Assembly: GCA_964354345.1 (NCBI GenBank)
Contig: CAYGZL010000115.1
Coordinates: forward strand, 1-51,312
Direction: 5' to 3'
Source of the DNA: CAYGZL01 sp964354345
GTDB taxonomy: Bacteria; Chloroflexota; Anaerolineae; Anaerolineales; UBA4823
Length of the DNA: 51,312 nucleotides
The notes beneath the pieces are model-generated. The model was not told where the DNA came from. It ran no database searches and saw nothing but the letters and a program-made list of their open reading frames with translations. Within the stretch, counting starts at the first letter, position 1. Each line of letters opens with the position of its first letter. A program made the position numbers and the translations under genes. Positions 16,500 to 25,554 of the stretch are shown here, one piece after another.

Positions 16500-17543
16500 A
16501 TGCCAGCCAATTCATTACGCTTCTTGAGCTTAGGCGCTGGGGCTATCGGTACTTACATCGGCAGTAGCTTGATCCTGGCTGGTTATCCGGTGGTTTTTCT
16601 GGAGCAACCGTCAATCACCGCAGATCTACGCCAACGTGGTCTGCGGATGCGCATCAAAGAACAAGAGCTCCTGATTACTCAACCGCAGATTGCCTCTTCT
16701 CTGGAGGAAGCTTTGGCGCTTGGGCCATTTGATGCAGCCATCTTTGCTCTAAAATCTTTCGATACCCAGGCTTTATTAGATCAAGTTATTCCCTTTCGTG
16801 ACAACTTCCCGCCAATCTTATGTCTGCAGAATGGCGTCGACAACGAACCTGTTATTGCCAGCGCACTCAGCAGCGATCAGGTCATCGCCGGAACAGTTAC
16901 CAGCGCCATTGGACGAAAGGCAGCCGGCGATGTTACCCTGGAGCGGAAGCGCGGGGTAGGCATCGCCGCAGGACACCCAAGGTCGAGCGACATAGTCTTC
17001 GCTTTCCAACAGGCTGGTCTAAACGCCCATCTGTATACAAATGCGTTGGATATGAAATGGTCTAAGTTATTGACCAACCTGCTGGCCAATGCCACATCAG
17101 CCATTCTTGGGATGCCTCCTACCGAGATTTTCACTCATCCGGGTTTGTATTGCCTGGAAATTGAGCAATTAAGGGAAACTATACGCGTGATGACAGCCCT
17201 TAATATTCGGGCGGTTAATTTGCCAGCCACTCCAGTACGAGCCTTAGCCTTTTGCGTGCTACGCCTGCCAGTCTGGCTTTCACGCCCTTTGCTCCAACGC
17301 GCGATCGGCGGGGGGCGCGGAGGAAAGATGCCATCCTTTTACCTCGATCTGCATAGTATTCGCGGTAAGACAGAAGTGGATTTCCTGAATGGCGCAGTCG
17401 TCCGTCACGGCATACTGGCTGGCGTACCCACTCCGGTTAACCAGCTTCTAAACGAAACCCTCCTGGCACTGACAAATGGTGAGGAAGCAATCGAGGATTA
17501 TTTACGACAGCCAGACAAATTATTGAGCAGGAAATTACTTTAA
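16500..17543 (+). CDS. panE: Ketopantoate reductase family protein
   Basis: A 347-residue NADP-dependent reductase of the ketopantoate reductase (ApbA/PanE) family. The Rossmann motif LGAGAIGTYIG (~residues 10-20) starts the protein. The substrate-domain stretch MKWSKLLTNLLANATSAI (~residues 182-199) carries the conserved Lys/Asn. The second domain is helical. The true PanE reaction makes pantoate for coenzyme A, but many homologues reduce other 2-oxo acids, so the symbol is tentative. The start is taken at the ATG at 16500 rather than the adjacent TTG. Its 3' end overlaps the convergent binding-protein gene by 9 nt. Confidence 0.8.
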   Translation: MPANSLRFLSLGAGAIGTYIGSSLILAGYPVVFLEQPSITADLRQRGLRMRIKEQELLITQPQIASSLEEALALGPFDAAIFALKSFDTQALLDQVIPFRDNFPPILCLQNGVDNEPVIASALSSDQVIAGTVTSAIGRKAAGDVTLERKRGVGIAAGHPRSSDIVFAFQQAGLNAHLYTNALDMKWSKLLTNLLANATSAILGMPPTEIFTHPGLYCLEIEQLRETIRVMTALNIRAVNLPATPVRALAFCVLRLPVWLSRPLLQRAIGGGRGGKMPSFYLDLHSIRGKTEVDFLNGAVVRHGILAGVPTPVNQLLNETLLALTNGEEAIEDYLRQPDKLLSRKLL

Positions 17544-19235
17544 CGGAGTCGCGGTTGAAGCACCTGGGTTGACTCGTTTGGCCAGCAAGTACCAGGAGGT
17601 GATATTACTGAAGCGGTCACTCGGATCGTACAGAGGACCCATGCTCAAGCCTTGGACTTGCTCATCGACAGCATAGGTGTAAACTGGGATAAATAAAGGA
17701 AGGGCGGGCATTTCCATCGTGAAGCGTACTTGAAAATTCCGGTAAAACCGGAGCCGTTCATTAAAATCAACCTGGATGCGCGCCTGTTCCAAAAATTCGC
17801 TGGCCTGGCGATCGTTCCATCCCGAGTAATTTTGTCCCCCGGTCACTTGAGCCTGATGCCAGAAGGGGTACGGGTCCGGATCTGGTGTATGAGCTAAATT
17901 TAACTCCACCAACGCCGCCTGGTAACTACGCGGCTCCAGGTAGTTGCCTAGAAGATCAGCATATGGAAGAGCCTTTAAATCCACCTTAACCCCTAAACCG
18001 GCCCAACTATCCTGGATAAATTTCGCAATATCTCCATAAGGCGCCTGGTCAGGATAGACCATTTCAAAAGAAAGAAACACGCTACCCTTTGCTCGTACAC
18101 CGCCCCCTTCAGCCGGGACCGTGTACCCGGCCTTTTTTAGTGTGGAGACAGCCAGCTCCGGGTTATAAGGTACCTGTTCTATCCCTTCATAGTAGGCCCA
18201 GGTTCCTGGAAAGATAGGCCCGTGAGCCAGGATTGCTTGTCCACCTAAGATGCGATCGACGATCCATTGCCGGTTCAAACCCATCAATAAGGCTCGCCGG
18301 ATGGCTACATCCTGAAAAAAAGGCAGGGTTGGCTCATTTAGATTTAAATAAAGTAAGCTCAATCCAGGCAGGCGACCCGTGTATAGTTTTAATTTAGGCT
18401 CCGTCAGTGCTTTGCCAAGTAAAGAGTCGGGGATATGGGCAATCCCCATCACTTCACCTTTACGATAATCTTCAAGAGCTAACTTTGCGTCAGGGTAATA
18501 CCGAAATACAATTTGTTCGATAAATGGAGGGTTGTGGTAATACTGCGCGAAGGCTTTTAAAACCACGCCTTTCACCTGACCCTCCTCAATCAGGAAACGA
18601 TCGAATAAATAAGGTCCACTCCCGACTGGGCGCAGGTTGAACGATGCATTTACAAAATCTTCAGGCGATACACTGCTTAGCAGATGTTTGGGCAGGATCC
18701 CAAAAGTCAGGTAATCCAGGAAGGGCGCGAAAGGCTCAGGTAGACGAAATTGTAAGGTTGATTGATCCAGGATGACGACTTGAATCTGTTGCCAAAACTT
18801 GCGTAAATCTTCCGGACCAGGAATCACCTGGTTACGCAAAAGATCTATGGTAAAAGCCACATCTTCGCTTGTAACAGGTTGACCATCATGCCAGACTGCT
18901 TTAGGACGGAGAGAGACGTTAAAAACATTACCATCCTTCGATATTCCCCAAGATTCAACCAAATCTCCCTGGGGCAGACCCCGATCATCGAAGCGAAATA
19001 AACTGCTGTAGATCAGGCGATCAAGGTCATGGTCAGCCTGGTTATAATAATCCAGGAGCGGGTTCAACCGGTCAAGTTGGCCAACGATTGCCTCGGTATA
19101 CATCCCACCGGTAGCTGGTTGGATTGGCGCAGGCGCGGCACCCGGCAAGCGAGAAGGCTGCTGTCCAATCAATAATACACCGATTGCGATTAACGCAATC
19201 ACGACAACCAAGAGCTGCCAGCGTAGTTTCTTCAT
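17535..19235 (-). CDS. ABC-transporter substrate-binding protein, family 5
   Basis: A 566-residue solute-binding protein of the peptide/nickel type (SBP family 5). An N-terminal hydrophobic segment (residues 6-25) has no lipobox cysteine, so the protein is membrane-anchored or secreted rather than a lipoprotein. The fold is complete: LNPLLDYYNQADHDLDRLIYSSLFRFD near residue 60, WHDGQPVTSEDVAFTIDLL near 115, and a C-terminal lobe with PDPDPYPFWHQ near 455. No permease or ATPase of the dipeptide type is encoded nearby, so it is an orphan. It follows secG on the same strand behind a terminator-like hairpin and overlaps the convergent panE-like gene by 9 nt. Confidence 0.88.
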   Translation of the reverse strand: MKKLRWQLLVVVIALIAIGVLLIGQQPSRLPGAAPAPIQPATGGMYTEAIVGQLDRLNPLLDYYNQADHDLDRLIYSSLFRFDDRGLPQGDLVESWGISKDGNVFNVSLRPKAVWHDGQPVTSEDVAFTIDLLRNQVIPGPEDLRKFWQQIQVVILDQSTLQFRLPEPFAPFLDYLTFGILPKHLLSSVSPEDFVNASFNLRPVGSGPYLFDRFLIEEGQVKGVVLKAFAQYYHNPPFIEQIVFRYYPDAKLALEDYRKGEVMGIAHIPDSLLGKALTEPKLKLYTGRLPGLSLLYLNLNEPTLPFFQDVAIRRALLMGLNRQWIVDRILGGQAILAHGPIFPGTWAYYEGIEQVPYNPELAVSTLKKAGYTVPAEGGGVRAKGSVFLSFEMVYPDQAPYGDIAKFIQDSWAGLGVKVDLKALPYADLLGNYLEPRSYQAALVELNLAHTPDPDPYPFWHQAQVTGGQNYSGWNDRQASEFLEQARIQVDFNERLRFYRNFQVRFTMEMPALPLFIPVYTYAVDEQVQGLSMGPLYDPSDRFSNITSWYLLAKRVNPGASTATPLK

Positions 19236-19240
19236 TGCAA

Positions 19241-19280
19241 AGAAAAGAGGCGCCTGACGGCTTGACCGAGAGACGCCCCT
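19241..19280 (-). terminator. Terminator-like hairpin between secG and the binding-protein gene
   Basis: On the minus strand AGGGGCG (19280-19274) pairs with CGCCTCT (19252-19246) with one G-T, followed by TTTTC. It ends only 5 nt before the ATG at 19235. It may end most secG transcripts or lower expression of the next gene. Confidence 0.5.
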
Positions 19281-19295
19281 TGTTCTGACAGGATC

Positions 19296-19520
19296 CTACT
19301 TTGAAATATATACGGTGATAGTCGCGATTAAGAAGAACAGCACACTTAGACCGATCGTGACCCGGAACAGCAACTTTTCAACTCCACGCCGGGCAGTAAA
19401 TATTCCACCCGCGTCACCGCCAGTAAATCCCCCTAATCCAGCGCCCTTGCTTTGCAAGATCACGCTGACGATCAGAGCGATTGACATTATAATCATTGCC
19501 ACATAAAGATATGTAACCAC
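19296..19520 (-). CDS. secG: Preprotein translocase subunit SecG
   Basis: A 74-residue inner-membrane protein of the SecYEG channel. Two membrane helices (about residues 3-22 and 53-72) flank the conserved loop with SKGAGLGG and FTARRGVEK. The frame extends four codons further to another GTG, but GGAGG lies 5 nt before the GTG at 19520, giving the usual short N-terminus (MVTYLYVAM). A strong promoter lies about 50 bp upstream. Confidence 0.93.
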   Translation of the reverse strand: MVTYLYVAMIIMSIALIVSVILQSKGAGLGGFTGGDAGGIFTARRGVEKLLFRVTIGLSVLFFLIATITVYISK

Positions 19521-19567
19521 ACAAGCCTCCACTGAGGAACAAATTAGTTTGGCCGTTAAGCCTAGAA

Positions 19568-19596
19568 ATTATACCTTCCCATCTAAAAAACGTCAA
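19568..19596 (-). promoter_or_regulatory. Promoter of secG
   Basis: On the minus strand TTGACG (19596-19591), 17 nt and a perfect TATAAT (19573-19568). It reads toward secG and lies in the gap shared with the divergent PHP-uvrB unit. Confidence 0.78.
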
Positions 19597-19612
19597 ATCA
19601 TTCTTGGAGTAT

Positions 19613-20677
19613 ATGAACGAAATCGTAATAAACCTGCACATGCATACACCCTACTCAGATGGCTTTGGCAGCCACGCAGAAATAGCACAGGCGGCCCTAA
19701 GCGCTGGACTTGACGCAGTGATCGTAACAGATCATAATGTTTTAGTCAAAGGTGTGGAGAATTACTATACCGGGAATGGGAGGCGTGTGCTGCTCCTGGT
19801 TGGGGAAGAAGTACACGATCAGGCGCGAGAACCCCAGAAGAATCACTTAATGGTCTTTGGCGTTGATCGCGAAATGGCCACTCTGGCATACGACCCTCAA
19901 CGACTAATTGATAGTGTACGCCAGAATGGAGGTTTTGCTTACCTGGCACACCCGGTCGATCCAGCCGCGCCCGCCATCAGTGAGGGCGACTTATCCTGGG
20001 TTGATTGGCAGGTGGTAGGATTTACCGGGCTAGAGCTGTGGAACGGGATGTCCGAGTTTAAATCTTTACTCAAGTCCCGTTTACACGCAATTTATTATGC
20101 CCTTAACCCTTTGAAAGTTGCACGTGGCCCTTTCCCGCAAGCGCTTCAGAAATGGGATGAGTTATTGGCCTCAGGAAAACGTCTGACAGCCATCGGTGGC
20201 TCTGATGCGCACGCTTTTCGAGTAAATTTGGGACCATTACACCGGGTGCTCTACCCATATGAATTTCATTTCCGATCCATCAACACTCATGTGTTGGTAC
20301 CAACCCCACTCACCGGTCAGGTCAGTGATGACCGACGGATGATCCTGGAGGCCATGCGGCGCGGTCGGGCATTTATCGGTTATGACTTACCCGCATCGAC
20401 ACGGGGGTTCCGTTTCACAGCTCAAGGTCGTGATCAAACCGCAATCATGGGTGATGAAATATCAGCTCAATCTGGTGTTACCTTACAAATTCGTCTGCCG
20501 CGCCCATTCGAATGCCATCTAATTATGGATGGTAAATTGATCAAAGTCTGGCACAAACGCGATACCTGTACGCATATAACATCAGAATCCGGCGTCTACC
20601 GGGTGGAGGTTTATATCGAATACCAGGGTCGCAGTCGCGGCTGGATCTTTAGCAATCCAATCTATGTGGTCAGGTGA
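19613..20677 (+). CDS. PHP-domain protein
   Basis: A 354-residue PHP-superfamily protein. Metal-binding motifs are NLHMHTPYSDG at the N-terminus, VTDHNV (~residue 40), GEEVHD, AHPVDP (~110) and GGSDAH (~195). The last 100 residues form an extra beta-rich region. A TTG three codons upstream is in frame, but GGAG lies between it and the ATG, so the ATG is preferred. The stop is 3 nt before uvrB, so the two are co-transcribed. A link to repair is suggested by position only. Confidence 0.87.
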   Translation: MNEIVINLHMHTPYSDGFGSHAEIAQAALSAGLDAVIVTDHNVLVKGVENYYTGNGRRVLLLVGEEVHDQAREPQKNHLMVFGVDREMATLAYDPQRLIDSVRQNGGFAYLAHPVDPAAPAISEGDLSWVDWQVVGFTGLELWNGMSEFKSLLKSRLHAIYYALNPLKVARGPFPQALQKWDELLASGKRLTAIGGSDAHAFRVNLGPLHRVLYPYEFHFRSINTHVLVPTPLTGQVSDDRRMILEAMRRGRAFIGYDLPASTRGFRFTAQGRDQTAIMGDEISAQSGVTLQIRLPRPFECHLIMDGKLIKVWHKRDTCTHITSESGVYRVEVYIEYQGRSRGWIFSNPIYVVR

Positions 20678-20680
20678 GAT

Positions 20681-22726
20681 ATGGATTTCAAGTTACATGC
20701 CCCTTATCAACCAACCGGTGACCAACCAGAAGCTATTCGTCAACTCGTAGAAGGGATCGATCAAGGCTTCCGGGATCAGGTGCTACTCGGTGCAACCGGA
20801 ACGGGGAAAACCTTTACGATTGCCTCCGTGATCGATAAAATCAACAAACCTGCACTGGTGATGGCGCACAACAAAACCTTAGCGGCTCAACTTTATGCAG
20901 AATTTAAAGAGTTCTTTCCCGAAAACGCGGTCGAATATTTCGTCTCATACTACGATTATTACCAACCTGAAGCTTATGTCCCGCGCCATGATTTATATAT
21001 CGAGAAAGATGCGGATATAAACGAAGAGATCGAACGATTGCGCCTGGCTGCCACCACTGCGCTGATGTCACGTCGTGATGTAATTATCGTGGCTTCAGTT
21101 TCATGTATCTATGGCATCGGTAACCCGGTGGAGTATGGTCGTGTGGTGATCAATCTGGAGAGCGGTAAAATCTACCGGCGGAATGCCCTCCTCCGCCAGT
21201 TGGTGGAAGGTCATTACCAGCGAAACGATATGGAGCTACGCCCAGGCACTTTCCGAGTACGCGGCGACAGCTTAGATGTTGTGCCGGCTTATCAAGATCG
21301 CCATGGATATCGGATCACATTCTTTGGTGATGAAATTGAAAGGATGATTGAGTTTGATACTACAACGGGTGAACTTAACCGGGAGTTAGCAACAGTCCAA
21401 ATTTATCCTGCAAAGCATTTCATCACCGAGGGGGAAAAACTAAAAGAAGCTATCTCGGACATTGAATTAGAGCTTAACCAAAGGATCGGTTTCTACAAAT
21501 CCGAGCAGAAGTTATTAGAAGCTCAACGAATCGAACAGCGCACTCTTTATGACCTGGAAATGATGCGCGAGATTGGATACTGTTCAGGCATCGAAAATTA
21601 CTCCCGCCACCTGGATCGGCGTCAAGCTGGCACACCGCCCTGGACACTGATGGATTACTTGCCCAGTGACTACATACTCGTAATTGATGAATCTCACATG
21701 ACCGTCCCACAGATCCGAGGCATGTACAATGGCGATCGGACACGCAAAGAAACACTGGTGGAGTACGGCTTTCGTTTACCATCCGCGTTGGATAATCGTC
21801 CTTTAACCTTCGAAGAGTTTAAAGAGAAGATGGGCTTCACCATCTATACCTCTGCCACGCCTAGCCTGTGGGAAATGCAGCGCGCGGATCAGGTGGTAGA
21901 ACAAATTATTCGCCCAACCGGACTAGTAGACCCTGAGGTAGAGATACGACCGAGCGAAGGCCAGGTCGATGACCTGGTGGGTGAAATTCGCAAGCGCGTT
22001 GAAGTCGGTCAACGCACCCTGGTCACCACACTGACAAAACGCATGGCAGAGAAGCTCTCTGACTACCTGATGGAGTTGGGTATCAAGGTACACTACCTGC
22101 ATTCCGAAATCGAGACACTAGAACGAATCGGCATCCTGCGCGACTTACGTTTGGGGGTATTCGATGTCGTCGTCGGTATCAACCTGCTTCGTGAAGGTCT
22201 GGATCTGCCCGAAGTCTCCCTGGTGGCTATTTTAGATGCTGATAAAGAGGGCTTCTTGCGTTCCGGAACAGCCTTAATCCAAACTATTGGTCGGGCAGCC
22301 CGGCATGTGCAGGGAAAAGTGATCATGTACGCCGACAACACAACCGACTCGATGAAGCGTGCGATTGATGAAACAAACCGCCGCCGTGACAAACAAATCT
22401 CGTTCAATGAAGCCCATGGGATCAAACCAGTCGGAATCTTTAAGGCCGTGCGTGATCTGACAGACCAGCTATCGGTTAAAGTGGTGGCTGAACCTCAGGC
22501 TGGATATCGGGCGCGGGGTATTACCAGCCTGGCTAAACCTGAATTACAGAAGGTTATCGCTGAGCTGGAGAAAGAGATGAAGAACGCCGCCAAAAACCTT
22601 GAGTTTGAAAAAGCTGCCATGCTGCGTGACCAGCTCTACGAGCTACGTTCAATTTTAGCCGAGGAGTCGGATTTGAAACCTTGGGATAGAATTCGCTTGC
22701 TCAGCGGAGAAGAGGAAGATCGCTGA
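20681..22726 (+). CDS. uvrB: UvrABC excision nuclease subunit B
   Basis: A 681-residue helicase-like damage-verification subunit of nucleotide excision repair. Present are Walker A GATGTGKT (37-44), the damage-probing beta-hairpin (YYDYYQPEAYVPRHD, ~residues 91-105), the DEAD-like DESH box (VIDESHM, ~335), helicase motifs V/VI (GINLLREGLDLP and QTIGRAARH, ~490-540) and the C-terminal UVR motif for UvrC/UvrA contact (~630-665). Length is normal. It starts 3 nt after the PHP gene. I found no LexA box in the gap upstream of that unit. Confidence 0.98.
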   Translation: MDFKLHAPYQPTGDQPEAIRQLVEGIDQGFRDQVLLGATGTGKTFTIASVIDKINKPALVMAHNKTLAAQLYAEFKEFFPENAVEYFVSYYDYYQPEAYVPRHDLYIEKDADINEEIERLRLAATTALMSRRDVIIVASVSCIYGIGNPVEYGRVVINLESGKIYRRNALLRQLVEGHYQRNDMELRPGTFRVRGDSLDVVPAYQDRHGYRITFFGDEIERMIEFDTTTGELNRELATVQIYPAKHFITEGEKLKEAISDIELELNQRIGFYKSEQKLLEAQRIEQRTLYDLEMMREIGYCSGIENYSRHLDRRQAGTPPWTLMDYLPSDYILVIDESHMTVPQIRGMYNGDRTRKETLVEYGFRLPSALDNRPLTFEEFKEKMGFTIYTSATPSLWEMQRADQVVEQIIRPTGLVDPEVEIRPSEGQVDDLVGEIRKRVEVGQRTLVTTLTKRMAEKLSDYLMELGIKVHYLHSEIETLERIGILRDLRLGVFDVVVGINLLREGLDLPEVSLVAILDADKEGFLRSGTALIQTIGRAARHVQGKVIMYADNTTDSMKRAIDETNRRRDKQISFNEAHGIKPVGIFKAVRDLTDQLSVKVVAEPQAGYRARGITSLAKPELQKVIAELEKEMKNAAKNLEFEKAAMLRDQLYELRSILAEESDLKPWDRIRLLSGEEEDR

Positions 22727-22778
22727 TTTTGAGCGATCAAACTGGTTAACAGTATTTTCACGACAACGATGGATATCT

Positions 22779-23285
22779 GTGGTAAAACCAAACAACGTAA
22801 CCCGACTGCTCGATGCGCATAAAATCACTTACACTGTTTATGAGCTACCGGCTGAAAAGTTGAGTGCTGTCGAGAGCGCTCAATTGTTAGGTGTGCCTAT
22901 AGAGCTGGTATATAAGACGATCGTTGTTACCCGCGCAGGCAGAGGTAAGCCTATCCTGGCAGTCGTCCCTGGTTCATCCGAAGTTGACTTAAAAGCTCTC
23001 GCCAGGGCAGCAGGAGAAAAGAAGTTGCATTTACCTACTGAACGAGAAGCTGAGCGCCTGACGGGCTTGCAAGCCGGCGGTATTTCTCCATTAGCCCTAC
23101 TCAACCGGGGGTTTGAAGTTATACTTGACCGATCTGCCCAGGATCACGTTGAAATCCATATCTCTGGCGGTCAACGTGGTCTTAATATTCGTTTACCGGT
23201 AGCTTCATTCATTGCCCTGGTCAATGCTAAAATCGCTCCGATCAGCCTGTTGAGTGAATTATTCTTAGGAGAGGTAAATGATTGA
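22779..23285 (+). CDS. ybaK: YbaK/EbsC-family Cys-tRNA(Pro) deacylase
   Basis: A 168-residue trans-editing factor of the YbaK/ProX fold, which clears Cys-tRNA(Pro) and other mischarged tRNAs. The family's invariant lysine lies in VYKTIVV (~residue 46), and the GGISPLALLN and HISGGQRGLNIRLP stretches match YbaK. The start is GTG at 22779; the ATG 10 nt upstream is out of frame. It follows uvrB by 52 nt and overlaps the ATPase gene by 8 nt. Confidence 0.9.
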   Translation: MVKPNNVTRLLDAHKITYTVYELPAEKLSAVESAQLLGVPIELVYKTIVVTRAGRGKPILAVVPGSSEVDLKALARAAGEKKLHLPTEREAERLTGLQAGGISPLALLNRGFEVILDRSAQDHVEIHISGGQRGLNIRLPVASFIALVNAKIAPISLLSELFLGEVND

Positions 23286-24045
23286 ACCAGATTCGCCCTC
23301 ATTATTTGGAACTCCGATTATTTCCTGCCGGGATGTCCATAAATGGTATAACAATTTCCATGCTTTACGGGGCATCACCATGGATGTCCAGCGGGGTGAA
23401 GTTATCGTCATCTTTGGTCCTTCAGGCTCTGGAAAATCAACATTTATCCGTACAATCAACCGTTTGGAAGAGCATCAACAAGGACAAATTATTGTTGATG
23501 GTATCGAACTAAACAATGATACACACAACATCGAAAAAGTAAGGATGGACGTTGGTATGGTATTCCAACAGTTCAACCTGTTTCCTCATATGACTGCCCT
23601 GCAGAATATAACCCTGGCCCCGATCAAAGTCCGCAGATGGTCCGTCGAGAAAGCAGAACAAATCGGACGCGATCTTCTCATACGAGTTGGAATCCCCGAA
23701 CAGGCAGATAAGTGCCCTGCACAGCTCTCTGGTGGACAACAACAGAGAGTAGCCATTGCCCGTGCCCTGGCAATGCAGCCAAAGATCATGCTTTTTGATG
23801 AACCCACTTCCGCTTTGGATCCTGAGATGATCAAGGAAGTATTAGATGTCATGACCGAATTAGCTCGCACCGGGATGACCATGCTCGTTGTCAGTCATGA
23901 GATGGGGTTTGCCCGGGCAGTCGCCCACCGCATGTTCTTCTTCGACCAGGGTCAGATTGTGGAAAGTGGAACGCCCGAAGAGATCTTCCACCGCCCCCAG
24001 GAAGATCGCACTAAGCTGTTCCTATCACAAATCCTGACCCACTAA
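23278..24045 (+). CDS. Amino-acid-type ABC transporter ATP-binding protein
   Basis: A 255-residue ATPase of the polar amino acid class (GlnQ/HisP type). It has Walker A GPSGSGKST (~residues 44-52), Q-loop MVFQQFNLFPHMT, signature LSGGQQQRVAIARAL (~150), Walker B IMLFDEPTSALD and switch histidine VVSHEMGFARAVAHRMFF. GAGAGG precedes the ATG. No permease or binding protein of this class is encoded in the window, so it must work with components encoded elsewhere. It ends 7 nt from the convergent rtcB stop. Confidence 0.93.
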   Translation: MIEPDSPSLFGTPIISCRDVHKWYNNFHALRGITMDVQRGEVIVIFGPSGSGKSTFIRTINRLEEHQQGQIIVDGIELNNDTHNIEKVRMDVGMVFQQFNLFPHMTALQNITLAPIKVRRWSVEKAEQIGRDLLIRVGIPEQADKCPAQLSGGQQQRVAIARALAMQPKIMLFDEPTSALDPEMIKEVLDVMTELARTGMTMLVVSHEMGFARAVAHRMFFFDQGQIVESGTPEEIFHRPQEDRTKLFLSQILTH

Positions 24046-24052
24046 TAGATCA

Positions 24053-25504
24053 CTAACCCTTAACCACAGCTACCGGTCTGAGACGGGCTACTTTCCGCGC
24101 GATGTGAGCGCCTATCACCGTCTCTACAACTTCATCAACATCTTTATAGGCCTGAGGCGCTTCTTCAGCCAGACCTGCCATTGACCCAGCTCTTATCCGA
24201 ATGCCACCTGTTTCCAGTTCCTGGCGTAAACGTTCACCGCGTACCTCCCGTTTGGCCTGGGCACGGCTCATCACTCGTCCCGCTCCATGGCAGGTGGAAC
24301 CTAAGGAGCGTTGCATACTGGTCTCTGTCCCAACCAGCACCCAGGAAGCAGTTCCCATGCTCCCAGGAATTAAAACAGGCTGACCAATCGATAGGTATTC
24401 AGGGGGTAATCCTTGGGTGCCCGGTCCGAAGGCGCGCGTCGCTCCCTTACGATGGACACAAACCTTCATCGGTTTACCATTGATTACATGCGTCTCGATT
24501 TTTCCCAAATTGTGCGCAATGTCATACACCTGGTGAAGATGCCAGTCGGTAACTTTACCTGCCAGAGTATTTTCAAATGCTCGCCGGATGTTAAAAGCCA
24601 GCACCTGGCGATTAGCAAAGGCAAAATTGGCTGCGCAACACATGGCAGCCATATAATTCTGCCCCTCAGTCGAATTTAATGGGGCGCAAACCAGCTCACG
24701 GTCCGGCAAATGGATGTGATACCGCTTGACGGCTGCCTGGAATTCGTCTACATAATCTGAACAAATTTGATGACCAAAGCCACGTGAGCCACAATGTATC
24801 TGTAGAACCAGGTTGCCCTCAACGAGACCCATCACCTGAGCTGCATGCGAGTCGAAAACCTGCTCGACCACATCCACCTCGATAAAGTGATTTCCAGCAC
24901 CCAAAGAACCAAGCTGAGGCCGACCGCGTTCCCGGGCGCGCTTACTCACTTTCGTTGGATCCGCGCCATCTATTTTTCCCCCTTCTTCCGTCCGACGTAA
25001 ATCTGCTTCTGTTGCATAGCCATGTTTTAGCGTCCAACGCGCTCCCTCCCGGCACACTTGATCAAGTTCAGTTTCACTCAACCGGAGGGCGCCTTTACCA
25101 CCTACACCGCTTGGACAGTTATTGTTAATCATCGACGATAGATCATCGAGGTATGGCTCTGCAGATTCAAGGGGAATGTTTGAAGCCAACAAGCGGACAC
25201 CGCAATTGATATCATATCCAATCCCCCCTGGCGATATGACCCCATCTGGATAGCGTGTCGCTGCAACAGCGCCGATTGGGAATCCATAACCTTGATGCAT
25301 ATCCGGCATCACCAGCACCTCCCCAACCAGCCCTGGTAAAGTTGCAGCATTCACGGCCTGCTGCAGTGATTCATCCCCCATCGCCTTTTCTAATAGTTGG
25401 CGAGTACAAAATATTCTCACCGGCACGCGCATATCCGGACGAAATTCTTTCGGAATTTCCCATTCATATTCATTAATTTGATGCAAATCTTGAAAACCAA
25501 TCAT
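24053..25504 (-). CDS. rtcB: tRNA-splicing/RNA-repair ligase RtcB
   Basis: A 483-residue Mn2+- and GTP-dependent RNA ligase that joins 2',3'-cyclic phosphate (or 3'-phosphate) to 5'-OH ends. Metal ligands D98 and C101 lie in GIGYDINCGVRLL. Further motifs are LGAGNHFIEV, QIHCGSRGFGHQ, RKGATRAFGPG and CHGAGRVMSR, which carries the guanylylated histidine. The frame extends 9 codons upstream, but GGAGG 7 nt before the ATG at 25504 fixes the start. The archease gene precedes it by 50 nt and is likely its turnover cofactor. In bacteria the pair serves RNA repair rather than splicing. Confidence 0.96.
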   Translation of the reverse strand: MIGFQDLHQINEYEWEIPKEFRPDMRVPVRIFCTRQLLEKAMGDESLQQAVNAATLPGLVGEVLVMPDMHQGYGFPIGAVAATRYPDGVISPGGIGYDINCGVRLLASNIPLESAEPYLDDLSSMINNNCPSGVGGKGALRLSETELDQVCREGARWTLKHGYATEADLRRTEEGGKIDGADPTKVSKRARERGRPQLGSLGAGNHFIEVDVVEQVFDSHAAQVMGLVEGNLVLQIHCGSRGFGHQICSDYVDEFQAAVKRYHIHLPDRELVCAPLNSTEGQNYMAAMCCAANFAFANRQVLAFNIRRAFENTLAGKVTDWHLHQVYDIAHNLGKIETHVINGKPMKVCVHRKGATRAFGPGTQGLPPEYLSIGQPVLIPGSMGTASWVLVGTETSMQRSLGSTCHGAGRVMSRAQAKREVRGERLRQELETGGIRIRAGSMAGLAEEAPQAYKDVDEVVETVIGAHIARKVARLRPVAVVKG

Positions 25505-25554
25505 CTTCACACCTCCACCACATACGAACAATACCTATTTTTTCGGTGAACTTC

